11,143 bases of DNA from Xylaria sp. FL1777 (lineage: Eukaryota; Ascomycota; Sordariomycetes; Xylariales; Xylariaceae): positions 1 to 11,143 of the forward strand of contig MU401060.1 in the NCBI GenBank assembly GCA_022578965.1, given 5' to 3'. The stretch's first letter is position 1. Each line of letters starts with the position of its first letter. A model generated the notes under the pieces. That model worked only from the letters and a program-made list of their open reading frames with translations. It made no database searches and was not told the DNA's origin. Both the position numbers and the translations under genes were made by a program. Shown here piece after piece: positions 1 to 9,964 of the stretch.

Positions 1-179
1 TTTTAAATAATTATATAATTATTATTAATTTTATTATATATATATATATATATATAATTAAACATATAAACAAAATAAACATTATATATTTAATGCTTTA
101 ATAAAAATTAAATTATTATATATAGTAATTTTTTTATAGTTTATTAATAAAAAATACCTTATATATACTTTATTTTAAA
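1..179. repeat. AT-only flank with (TA)11 microsatellite
   Basis: This stretch is almost purely A and T, with only a few isolated G or C bases. It contains an uninterrupted (TA)11 run at 35-56. I see no coding frame and no RNA gene. The window therefore begins in low-complexity sequence, which fits either a heterochromatic AT block or a contig edge that stopped in simple repeats. The TA dinucleotide is the end product expected of CpA-to-TpA mutation on both strands, but a TA microsatellite can also arise by slippage, so this run alone says little about mechanism. Confidence 0.85.
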
Positions 180-330
180 GGACTTACTTTATACAAACTT
201 TACTTTGTACTTACTTTACTCTAAAGAACCTACTTTACACAAACTTTACCCTGTATTTATTTTATTTCAGAGGACCTACTTTATACACTTTACCTTAAAA
301 AACCTACTTTATATACTTTACTTCTTACTT
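180..330. repeat. 46-bp tandem repeat with 28-bp shortened copies
   Basis: Four head-to-tail units share the core GGACCTACTTTATACA. Units start near 180, 226, 272 and 300, so the first three are spaced exactly 46 bp apart and the last step is 28 bp. The later units lack the second half. Copies 1 and 2 differ at about 11 of 46 positions. By hand alignment all 11 are transitions: nine C/T and two A/G. That pattern is expected if duplication came first and C-to-T deamination followed. The plus strand here is clearly richer in C than in G. The array has no recognised function. It could be a minisatellite inside a former transposon or a subtelomeric repeat. Confidence 0.8.
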
Positions 331-497
331 ATGCCTTTTTTCTCTACGTGTTTTAACATTTTTTTTACTTGCTGCGCGTTAAAAAAGCTAAAGCTACTTA
401 GCAAAATTTCAGCTCTTTAATTACATTTATTTTATATATATTTTTGGGCTTTTTTAAGCGTTTAGATTGCTTTAAAGTTATTTTTTAAAATATTTTG

Positions 498-504
<7 letters not shown>
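331..504. other. non-coding spacer with slightly higher GC patch
   Basis: This spacer separates the 46-bp tandem array from the poly(A) run. The patch at about 345-415 keeps more G and C than its surroundings, including GCTGCGCGTT at 370-379 and the rare GGGC at 446-449. A frame through it stays open to 420, but that frame has no ATG until 331 and encodes only a low-complexity Leu/Phe/Lys-rich peptide. I see no promoter or RNA gene. Confidence 0.5.

Positions 505-532
<28 letters not shown>
505..532 (+). repeat. poly(A) run, A28
   Basis: Twenty-eight consecutive A residues, the longest homopolymer in the window. It is preceded by a T-rich segment and followed by TAAATATA and a T run. A run this long can be the retained tail of a retroposed element (LINE, SINE or processed transcript on the plus strand), or plain slippage in AT-rich DNA. 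No target-site duplication or upstream element body can be confirmed, so the retroposon reading is only a possibility. Confidence 0.9.
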
Positions 533-589
533 TAAATATATTTTTTTTTATGCTTATATACTACGTAATATAAGCTATAACGTAAGTAA

Positions 590-611
590 TAATAACGCAA
601 TAATAACGCAA
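590..611. repeat. 11-bp perfect tandem duplication
   Basis: Two adjacent, identical copies of TAATAACGCAA occupy 590-600 and 601-611. Both retain the CpG and the GCA, so either the duplication is recent compared with the mutation of the region or those cytosines were not targeted. A TAA-type microsatellite lies just upstream, and slippage is the simplest origin. Confidence 0.85.
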
Positions 612-631
612 TATATTTAAAACTTAACCTG

Positions 632-681
632 AAAAAAAAAAAAAGCATAAAGGTTAAAAGCTAAAAAAAAAAAAAAAAAAA
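632..681 (+). repeat. A13 and A19 homopolymer runs
   Basis: A13 (632-644) and A19 (663-681) are separated by the short non-homopolymer segment GCATAAAGGTTAAAAGCT. Together with the A28 run at 505-532, three long A tracts, all on the same strand, fall within 180 bp, while comparable A runs are absent from the rest of the window. Same-strand clustering fits nested retroposon tails, but replication slippage in AT-rich DNA could also produce it. Confidence 0.85.
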
Positions 682-791
682 GATTTCTTTTTATGTTTTT
701 TATTCTAAAAAAAATATAAAAAAATCAAAGCAAAAAAAAGCTTACTTTTAGCAAATCGTAATAATAAAGCTACTTTATTGCTTATAAAACT

Positions 792-912
792 TTTTTATAT
801 AGCTAAATTGTTTATAAAAAATTTTATTTTATATATATAAAAATTATAATATATAAACTATTATATAACTATTTTTAGCTATATAAACAATTTATCTGCT
901 AAAATATAAAGC
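792..912. repeat. imperfect inverted repeat
   Basis: The 13-bp segment TAAATTGTTTATA (804-816) recurs as its exact reverse complement at 882-894. Homology continues weakly outward: TATATAGC before the left arm corresponds to GCTAAAATATA after the right arm, with a small insertion. It also continues inward through A/T runs. The arms would enclose about 65 bp of AT-only DNA. The structure could be a relic of a small foldback or MITE-like element. In DNA this AT-rich, shorter inverted repeats occur by chance, so only the 13-bp core is firm. Confidence 0.5.
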
Positions 913-3650
913 ATAAAGCCTATTTTAATACGTTTATAATATATAAAAAATATTACTACGTTTTAGCATAAATTTTAATTTAAAAGCATTTAGCTATTAT
1001 TTAGCAAATAGTAGCGTTATAATATTATTTAATTAAATAGCTATAAAAACTAATTATTTAAATTAGCGGTTTTTTTTATATTAAGCTAAATTATTATTAT
1101 AGTAAAGTTATTAGTAAAATAAAATTAACTTGTTTTATAATAGTTTAAACTTAGCTTATGTTCTTTATTTAATTTTTTGTAAAAAGAAGTTATATTTAAA
1201 AGCTTAATTATTTTTTTTTTTTAAAAGTATTAAGCTTGCTGTAGTATTTTTTTATATAGCTTTAATGCTTTTAAGTAAATTTAAGTTATAAGCTTTTTTT
1301 TATTTAGCTTTAATTTCTTAAAGGTTTAGCACGTTTTATAAATAGCTTAGCTTTTTATTTTAAAGCTACTTATATTTTACTGCGCTTTATATAAGCTATA
1401 TACTAAGTTTTCTTAAATATATAACTTTACTTAAAATTAGTATAGCAAAACTTTTATATTATTACTATAGCTTTTTTTAAATTATATTATATAGCTATAT
1501 AGCATTTATAATTTTTATTGCTATATTAACTAGCTAAAATAAACAAACATTTCTTTTTAGCTTAATTATTTTTACTAATAAAAAATCTATATTTTAATAA
1601 ATAAATAATCTAACGCTTACTAAATTCTGCTTTAATATAATAAAAAAAGCTAACATTAAAAAATCAAAAAGCAACGTTGCTATAAACGCTTAACTATTAT
1701 AAGCTAGTTTTTATATATTTATAAATAGCTATACTATTAACTATTTATTTTAATAGCTTAAGGTTTATGTTTAACCTTTAATTATTAGTACTTTTATAAA
1801 TAAAAGTAGCTTATACTTTAAGCTATAAAGCTATTATAAATAGCTTTTTAATTAATACTTTAGCAAGCGTTATATTATTAAGCCTGTTTTTTTAAATAAT
1901 AAGCTTAATTAAGCTATAAATTACTTTATTACTAATAAATTATTACTTATAATTAATAAACTACTTTACTAAAAAGTATTATTTTTTAAGCTTAGTACTA
2001 TTAACTTATTTATAAACTATATAAAAGGATTTTTTTATATTTAAATGTTTTGCTTAGCTAAGTTTTTTATTAACTTAATAGCTATTATTTTAGCTATATA
2101 TTTTTAGCATATATAAAATATATTAAATTAAACTTATGTTATTATATATAAGCTTAAGATTTTACTTTTGTTTTATTTTTATAATAACTTTTTTAGTACT
2201 TTTAGCCTTAAATTTCAAAAAACTAAAGGATTAATAAGCTATACTTTTATAGTTTATATTTATACTAAAAATTAAAATTAAAAAAATTTTTACTTTTTTG
2301 TTTTATTAAAGATTTTTGTTTTTTATAAGCTTTTTTTAAAACATTTATTTAAATTATATTAATACTTATACTTTAACTTTAAACAAAAAAAAAAACAAAA
2401 ATTATTACTTATTTGTATTATAGTTTAATAAATATACTGCTTTAGCTAAACTTTTTATTTAATAATGTTTTTAACTTAAGTTAGCTTATAAAAAACTTTA
2501 ATACTAAAAGTTAAATATAATATTTAGCTCTATTTTATTAAATAAGTAAAAAAACAATAAAAGTAATAATATTTTATTAGCACTAAAGCTTTTATTTATT
2601 TTATACTTTTTATGTCTTTTTATAATGTTAAACTAAAGTTAAGCTTAATTAATTCTTTTATTTTGTAAGCATAATACTTTATTATAGCTTTTTTAACTTA
2701 TTATAATATAGGCTTTTGCTTAAGCTTAGCACATATTTTAAGCTTTTTTTTACTAAAAAAAACTAATACTTTAGCATATATTATAATAACTATATTATTA
2801 GCTTGCTATAAAATTACTATAAAAAAACTATTTTAATTTTTTATAAGATTTTTTATTTTAGGTTGTTTTGCTTACTTTTTTTTACTTTTATAAAAAAACG
2901 TAAACTAATAATAGCATTATATTATTTTTAACCTTGCTAAGTTAAACTTAGGGTTTTCTTTTTTTGCTAATTTTGCTAAGCTTGTTTTTTTAGCTATAGT
3001 TTTACTAAATAATAAATAAAAACAGTAAAAATCTTGTTAATTTATTTATATGTATTATTAATTAAATAACAAAGCATTTAACTACTTTAAAAGCTATATA
3101 ATATTAGTACGTTTTTATATTTAAAGTAAATTATATTTTAAGCTAAATGCTATTATAACAAAATCCATTATAATATATTTAACTTTTTGCTATTTAATTA
3201 TTAAACTATATTCTTTATTATATAAACTTAGCTATAAATTATTTATTGTTATTATTTTTAAAGTTTTTATTATTTTTAAGCTATTATATTTAGTGTTGCA
3301 CTTTATTTTTTAATAAGCTACAATATTTAAAGCTTTAAAAACTTTTTATAATTTAATAGTATTATAGCATAAAATGCTACTAAGGTATATTTTATAATAA
3401 CCTTTTTATAACTTTTTTAATTTTTAGCATTATATAAACTTTTTTTTTATATAACATGCATTAAATAGCTTTTTTTTTTTCAAGTTATAATTATTTTTGC
3501 TGTTTATTTACGCTTAGTTAAATTACTTTACTTTAATATTTAAAGCACTAAGCAAAAATTATATTACGTTAATATTATTTTTTAACTATTATAATATTAT
3601 GTTTTAATTAAACAGTTAAATTTTTTTTGTTTATACTAGTTTTAAATTAG
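913..3650. other. gene-free AT-rich DNA with RIP-like mutation (left block)
   Basis: I find no open frame of useful length, no RNA gene and no recognisable transposon domain in this stretch. TAA and TAG close all six frames at short intervals, while TGA is nearly absent. The surviving G and C fall into recurring words such as AGCT, AAGCTT, TGCT, AGCA and TTACTT. This is what remains when CpA, and its complement TpG, have been converted to TpA along the whole length. The original sequence was probably repetitive, since RIP acts on duplicated DNA, but no partner copy lies in the window and the ancestral element cannot be named. Confidence 0.7.
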
Positions 3651-6600
3651 TTGTTTATTATATGCTAAATAGCTAAAGCTTATTAAAAGCATTAAAACTT
3701 AAGTGCTAATAGCTGCTTGCTAGTTGTTTAGCTAATAGCTTATTTGCTTTTAAGCCTGTTTTATTTAAGGCTTAATATGTTTAACCTTTAAAGCTAATCT
3801 TTTTTTTAAAGTTATAAATTTATTTTACTAACTTTTTTTATTTATATTGTTTTATTAACTAAAGGCTATTTATTTTAAAGACTTGCTATAGTTATAAATA
3901 TAACTTAGCTTAAAAATTATTTTTTCCTGTAGATTTTTAAAAAACGTTAAAAGTATACTAAACTTAATAAAAATGTTAAGCTTTTTTAGCTATAAAACTT
4001 TAGCTTTAAATAAACTAATTTTAAAGTAATAAACTATTAAAAAAAAAAAAGAACTTTGCTTAAAGCTTTTATTATTGTTTTTATATTTAGTTGCGTTGCT
4101 ATATAAAACTTAAATTTAAGCGCTAAAATATTAACTAGCTTTTTTTTTGCTACATAAAGCAATAAATGCTTACTTTAAAACAGAACTTTTTTATAGCTTA
4201 AAATTAGCTAACTTACGTTTAACTATTATTTATATAAAACTTTTTTTTACTTTAGTTTTTTAAGTTCTTATTAAAATATTTGTTATTATTTATAAAAAAA
4301 AGAAATATTAATATATTATTACTTAAAAATTTAAAATGTTTACGCTAAAAAAGTAAAACTTATTATTAAAATTTGCACTAAAAGCTGTTTAACCTAAGCT
4401 TACGCTTTAAGCTTTATTATTAAACTTTTATAACTGCTTACTTTTTAAAGCTTTTTTTTTACTTTAAAAGCAAAGTATAAATAAAACGCTTAAGCATTAT
4501 TTATTTTTAAAACTAGCATATTTAATAAATAAATTGTTATATAGTTTTTAACAGATTTTAACTTTTATAGCTATTATTTTATTGTTTAAATATATTAATA
4601 CTTTTTATAATATTTAATAAGCGTTTACTTTAATACTTTAACCCTATGTTTAGTTCATTTTGTATTGCTAGTTTTGCTTACTAAAAATAGCTTATTAATA
4701 TTAGTATATTTAAATGCCTACGTTTAATTAAGCAATAAAAGCTTTTTATATATTTAAAGTTTAAAAATAAATAAAAGCTAAAAAGCGCTTTTACGTTTTT
4801 AATTATTTGCTTTACTTTATAAAACTAAATATTTAATACTATTATTTTAAAAAAAACTTTAGTAGTAATTAGCTATTAAATAGTTTAATAAGTTTTTTGT
4901 TTTTATATGTAAATTTAACAATTAATTTATATGTTAAAACTACTGTAAGCTTTTATTAAAGTTTTTTTTAGCTTTACTTTATTTATGCATAATTTATTAT
5001 TTTTTAAGTTTAAACAGTAATGCTTTTATTTAAATCTATTTATAAATTTTAAAATTAATTAATAATATATTTTATAAAAAAGCTTTTACTTTTGTTTATT
5101 TTTATTACGCATAAAGGTTTAATATTTAAACATTTATACTACTATTTAACTTTTTGGTTTATGTTTTAAAACAAGTTATTAATAATTATTATGCTAGTAT
5201 TCTTACTTAAAAGCGTAGTTTTTAGTTCTTATAAAAGTATTATATAAAAAGCTATAATATTTTTAAAAAAGCTACGTTTTTTTTGCTTTTATTTCTTTAC
5301 AAAAACTAATACTAGCTTTTATTTAGCAAAATGCACTAGTAAAAATATTAGCTAATCTGCTAAAAAAAAGTTTAATTATAAACGTTTTTTTTTTAATAAT
5401 TTTACGTGCTATTTAATTCTTTTTTTAAAGTGCTTTTTATTTTTTAATTATTTTACTTATATGCTATTAGTTTTTAGTTTATATTTAGCTTTAAAAGAAA
5501 TTTACTTTTTATTTAAAGCAGCATTTTTAAATTATTTAATTTATTAAAGAAGCTTTATATAAGCATTAATATTTAACTATATAAAGCTTTTATCTTTTGT
5601 AGCGTTCTGTTTTAAAGAACTTAAAAAGCACTTTGCTTAAAGCATTTTTTATAAATTATAACTTAAACTTTAATAAGCTAAATTTCAAATTTAAGCTATT
5701 GCTGCTTTATTTGCTATTATTAAGGCAATTCTTGTTAGTTTTTTTTTTTTTGCTTATTAATATGCTTAAGTTTAGCAAGTATTTTTATTTAATTTAAAGT
5801 TAACTAATATAAAACAATAAGTTTTTTAGCTAAACGTTAGCTTATTTTATTAGTAAAATTAAAAAATTTAACTATTATATCTAAAAAATAAAATAACTTT
5901 ACTACTTACTTTTAAAGGTTATTTTATAAAGTAAAATAATCTTTTAATATTATATAATAAAAGCATAAAAAGTTAAAATAACGCTTAAATAAGCATGTTT
6001 ACTAAAATATTAATAAGCATAATATATGTTTAAAAATTTGATAATTTATTAAGTTTTGCAATTTATATTACTTATTGCATTTTGCTACGTTTTTTATTAA
6101 TGCTAGAACTAAAAAATCTGTTATTAAAAGTTTTAACTTTATTTTTTTATATAATTTTAAAATAACTTATTATAAAACAAAAGTTTATAAATCTTTAATA
6201 AACTTTTTTAAGCTTGCTAAAATAACATAAAAAATAGTTTTATAAAAAATATAAAGTTAAAGTTAACTTTATAATAATCTTTTTGCTAATTTACTAATAA
6301 AAACTTTGTTATAACTTTTATTTTTTTTAAATAACTAAGTTTAAATAATTTTTTAGCTTAAAAGTATTATTGCTAACTTTTTTAAGCTAATTTAAAAGCT
6401 TTACTAAGCTATTTAATTAATAGTAGCAATAAGCAATATATATAAAAAGCAAAAACATAATTAACACAAGTTAATAATTTATACTTACTAAAAATTTTTT
6501 ATTAAAAAGCAATAATTATAATACTTTATTTTTAATATAATAAAGTTTAATAAAATTACTTAAGTATTTTTACTAAGAAAATATTTGCTGTTTTTATTAG

Positions 6601-6667
6601 TATAATATGCATATAGCTTAAAACATTTAAAAGCATTATAGCAATTTTTTTTTAACTAGCTATAGCT
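3651..6667. other. gene-free AT-rich DNA with RIP-like mutation (middle block)
   Basis: This block has the same character as the one before it, with no gene or RNA. A patch at about 3660-3790 is denser in AGCT, GCTT and TGCT words than average. At 5041-5640 I counted by hand about 23 GpC but only 6 CpG, 7 GCA, 3 ACA and no TCA or CCA. C is therefore retained mainly after G or A. A near-perfect hairpin lies at 5912-5947: TTAAAGGTTATTTTA pairs with TAAAATAATCTTTTAA across a few bases. I found no long terminal repeats, reverse-transcriptase or transposase motif. Confidence 0.7.
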
Positions 6668-6890
6668 ATAGTAATAGCTTTTTTATACTTTGATTTGTTA
6701 GGCTTATTTATAAAAACTTAATTTTTTAAAAGATTAATATATACTTTAAGCTATATAAAATATAGCTTATTTTTTTTTGCGCGTTATAATAGCTTAACGT
6801 AACTTAAGCTTGCTATAAAGTTAGCTATATATTTTTAAATTACTTTAAAAACATAAAAGGCGTCCTTTATACTAAGTAATATTATTTGCA
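6668..6890. repeat. diverged direct repeat, copy 1
   Basis: This segment matches 7288-7510 at an offset of 622 bp, becoming 623 bp after a 1-bp indel near its right end. The best-preserved part, 6739-6822 against 7361-7444, is identical at about 75 of 84 positions by hand alignment. Seven of the nine differences are C/T. Shared landmarks are GCGCGTTATAATAGCTTAA, CTTAAGCTTGCTA and the hairpin AGCTATA...TATAGCT. Homology is weaker but visible toward both ends, for example CGTCCTTTATACTAAGTAAT in this copy. No function is recognised. It could be one half of a degenerate element with repeated ends, a tandem duplication, or two insertions of one short repeat. Confidence 0.75.
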
Positions 6891-7287
6891 CTAAGCAAGT
6901 TTTCTTGTTTTTTTTTTTAACTATAAAAAGCTTTCTTTAAAAAAATAAAAGTGCTAAATTAGCAAAATATCTTACTATTATAAGCTTATAATATATAATA
7001 TACTATTAACTTATTATTATATTTAATTTTTATTTGCTTAAGTAAATAGTTCTTTTAAAAAACTAATGTATTGCTAAAGCAATACAAGTTATTTAATAAA
7101 TAAATGTTTTATTTATTATTATAATTAAGCAAATAAATCATTTTACTAACTAAAAACAGCTATATATTACTACTTATAAAATTAAAAAAGAGCTTTTAAT
7201 TTATTAATTCTTATTATGTTTAATATTTGTAAAAATATATATATATTTTCTTTAATATATAAAGCTATAAGTTATATTATTATAGTA
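6891..7287. other. spacer between the direct repeats, with a hairpin
   Basis: About 400 bp separates the two direct copies. It has no open frame and no RNA gene. A perfect 9-bp-arm hairpin, TGTATTGCT-AA-AGCAATACA, lies at 7067-7086. A short TA run is present near 7230. The hairpin lies away from both repeat copies, and the position gives no clue to function. If the two copies were terminal repeats of an element, this spacer would be its interior, but it is far too short to have encoded a transposase. Confidence 0.55.
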
Positions 7288-7510
7288 TAGTTAGCTTTGC
7301 TTTTTTTGCTTTAAACATTTAAACTTACTTAAAAAAGCTATAATTTTTTGTAAAATTAGCACATATTTTAAGCTATATTAAATATAGCTTACTGCTTTTT
7401 GCGCGTTATAATAGCTTAATGCAACTTAAGCTTGCTACAAAGTTAATATACTTATTTTTTTATATTATAAAAAGTAAGCTTAACGTTTTTTATACTAGCT
7501 AATATTACAT
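7288..7510. repeat. diverged direct repeat, copy 2
   Basis: This is the partner of 6668-6890. It keeps C at several sites where copy 1 has T: ACTGC against ATTTT, GCAAC against GTAAC, and GCTACAAAG against GCTATAAAG. At other sites the reverse is true (ATG here, ACG in copy 1). Each copy has therefore lost different cytosines, which points to independent mutation after duplication. On the minus strand one frame running down from 7444 aligns residue by residue with the frame running down from 6822 in copy 1, and both are broken by TAA and TAG at the same two places. I do not recognise the peptide. Confidence 0.75.
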
Positions 7511-9964
7511 TAAATAATAATAGCAAAATGCTATTATACTACGCTTAAATTAAAAGCTTTTTTATATAATTAAATGTTTAATACTAGCAAAATCTATTTA
7601 CTTTTTTAGGCCTAAACAGTAATTATTTAATTAACTTAGTAAGTTTTTTTGTATTAAATTAAATTAAGCTATAAGCTTTTTATTATATTAATAAAAAACA
7701 AAACGTTATTTTTATAATATTAATAAACTTTTTTTTAAGCATTTAAAACTTTTTTTATTTTATTTTTACTAAAAGAAGCAGTATACTTATTTTTATTAAG
7801 TTTTTAAACTTGCTTTTTATAAATACTATATAAAAGCTTAGCTATAAATTACCTTAAGCACTTATTTTTTTATTATACTAAAGTTATTATATTTTATTAT
7901 ATACTTTTTTTTAAAGCATGTTTAATAATAAATGCTTTTTATAAAGCTTTTTTATAATTTAAAAATATAACTAATAAGAATTTTTTACTATTATATTCTT
8001 ACTATAAAATAGCATTAAATTATTATATAACTAATATATTTTATAGCATTTTACTAAACTTATAACAAGCTGTACTTTTTAAAGCAAAGCTTTATAATTT
8101 TATTTATTTTTAGTAGTACTTTTCTGTTAATTTTTTTAAGTTTTAGTCTTATAACTATACTTTCTTTAAAACTTAAAAACTTTAATTTTTTATAAAATGC
8201 TAAATAAGTTAAAAAAAAACATTGTTTAATTTTTAGTTAGTATAGTTTATAGTTAAAACTATAACAATATTTAATTGTTTTTAATTTTTTAACTTTTGTT
8301 TTTAATTAATAAAAACATTTTTAGTAAATACTTTTGTAGTAATTAATTTTTAATAAATTTAAGAATTTTACTTTTAATAATTAAATATTAATGCTTTTAA
8401 TTATTTTTATTAATTATTATAGCAGTTTTAAAAACTAACAAAATAAAACCACACGTTTTATTTTATTATTTTATACTAATATATTTAAGTAAACGCTTGC
8501 TTTGAACATTTTAATTTTTTTATAATAAAAATTCTAGTTTTTTATTATACCTAATAAAAAGTATAAAGCTTTTTAAAAAAAAAGGCCTAGCTAAATTAGT
8601 ATATATAGTAAAACAAACTAGCTAGCTAAGCTTAAAGTTTAACTACAAGCTTTTTAACTGCAATAACTTTAATATATGCTATTAAAACTAGAATTATTAT
8701 AGCTGCTAGCATTAAACTTGCTTTTTAATTATTTCTTGTTAAAAAATTTAAATTATATTTATTTTAATTATAAAACTTAAAAAAGCTTTATATTAATATT
8801 TATTATTACTACTTTTTTGTATTAAAATTAGGTAATTTGTATGCTTGCTGCTTTCTTTAGATATAATAGCTGTTTTTTAGGCTTTTTTTTTAAAGTTAAG
8901 CTTTAACCCTTTATTACTTGTTATAATTATAACAAGCTAAAATTTTACTATTAAAAGTTAATAAAGCAAAAATTTAAATAAACTATTGCTAGCGTAAAGC
9001 TATATAATTTGTATTAATTATTATAAATTATTTATAAGCTTTAAAAAATATTAGTTTTTAGTTTAATAAATATATTCTTTTTAAAGTTAAAATTATTAGC
9101 ATATATTAGCTCTAAAATTACTATGGTTATTTAAATAAAAAAAGCACTATTAAATAAACAATAACTAATATAATAAGCTATTTATAGTTTTGCTATATAA
9201 TTGTTTATATTTAAATATATATAGCTTAATTTTTAAAACAAGCATATAACTACTAGCAGAATTAACTAAGTAACTATTATATGCTAAAGTTAGCTATTTA
9301 ATTTTGCAGCATAAAAAAATTAATTATAGTTAAGCTACTAAGTTTTAACTTTAGCGGATTGCTAATATAATACAATTTTATAAATAAATTGCGTTATAAT
9401 AACTACTTGCGCAAACTAAAACCTATTAGCAGCAATAACTATAGCAGTTAAAGCAAAGCCTATTATACTAAAAAACCGTTTTTTTTAATTTTTTTTTTTA
9501 TGATTTCTTAAAGCATTAGTTTGCTATATAAATTATTTACCTAAAAGCTAATAAGTAGTAAAACATATAAGCCCTAAAAAAAGACTTAGCTTATTAAATG
9601 TTTTGTTTATGCTTACAAAAAAACAATTATTAAAAAAATATTTTTTGCTGCTATAATTTATAATTAGCTAAAAACTAGCTATACATTAAGCTTAAATAGT
9701 AATTACTAAAACTAAAAAACAGGCTTAATAGCTCTTATGCATTTTAAATAATAAAGCTATAAGTAGCTTTTTAAAAAAGTTATACTTATAAAAGCAAATC
9801 TAGCAACAAATAGCATTTTAAAAAAGTAAACAAGCTTTGCAAATATATAAAAATAAAAAACAAAACAAGATTTAAGTGCTTTTTTATATATAGGTTTATA
9901 AAGACTTAAAATGTTTAATAGCTTATATTATAGTATACTTAAACATTAAGCAATTTATATTTAT
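7511..9964. other. gene-free AT-rich DNA with RIP-like mutation (right block)
   Basis: No gene, RNA or named mobile element can be supported. The mutational signature is that of the left and middle blocks. A perfect 20-bp palindrome centred on AATT lies at 8917-8936, with arms CTTGTTATAA and TTATAACAAG. The segment at about 9380-9480 is locally richer in G and C (TTGCGTTATAATAACTAC, GCGCAAAC, AAACCGTTTT). Some frames there run about 35 codons between stops, and every stop is TAA or TAG. These could be worn coding remains, but the encoded peptides match nothing I recognise. Confidence 0.7.

Noticed and set aside
205..420. 71-codon open frame on the plus strand
   Set aside because: It starts on TTG rather than ATG, its first 40 or so codons are translated 46-bp tandem repeat, and the product is low-complexity and Leu/Phe/Tyr/Lys-rich with no recognisable domain. 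One open stretch of this length in 11 kb is expected by chance.
331..420. Possible short gene starting at the internal ATG at 331
   Set aside because: It would encode only 29 residues with no motif, in a region with no other sign of expression.
1767..3790. Shared 14-mer ATGTTTAACCTTTA at 1767-1780 and 3777-3790
   Set aside because: There is no homology beyond the match, and in DNA of such biased composition a 14-mer match is weak evidence of a repeat.
2727..7372. Shared string TTAGCACATATTTTAAGCT near 2736-2753 and 7356-7373
   Set aside because: At 19 bases it is longer than the other chance matches, but the flanks do not align, so I do not call it a third copy of the 622-bp pair.
9360..9480. 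Less mutated coding remnant in the G/C-richer patch
   Set aside because: Two frames are fairly open, but they differ in the peptide they give and neither resembles a known family. Openness follows from the local GC rise.
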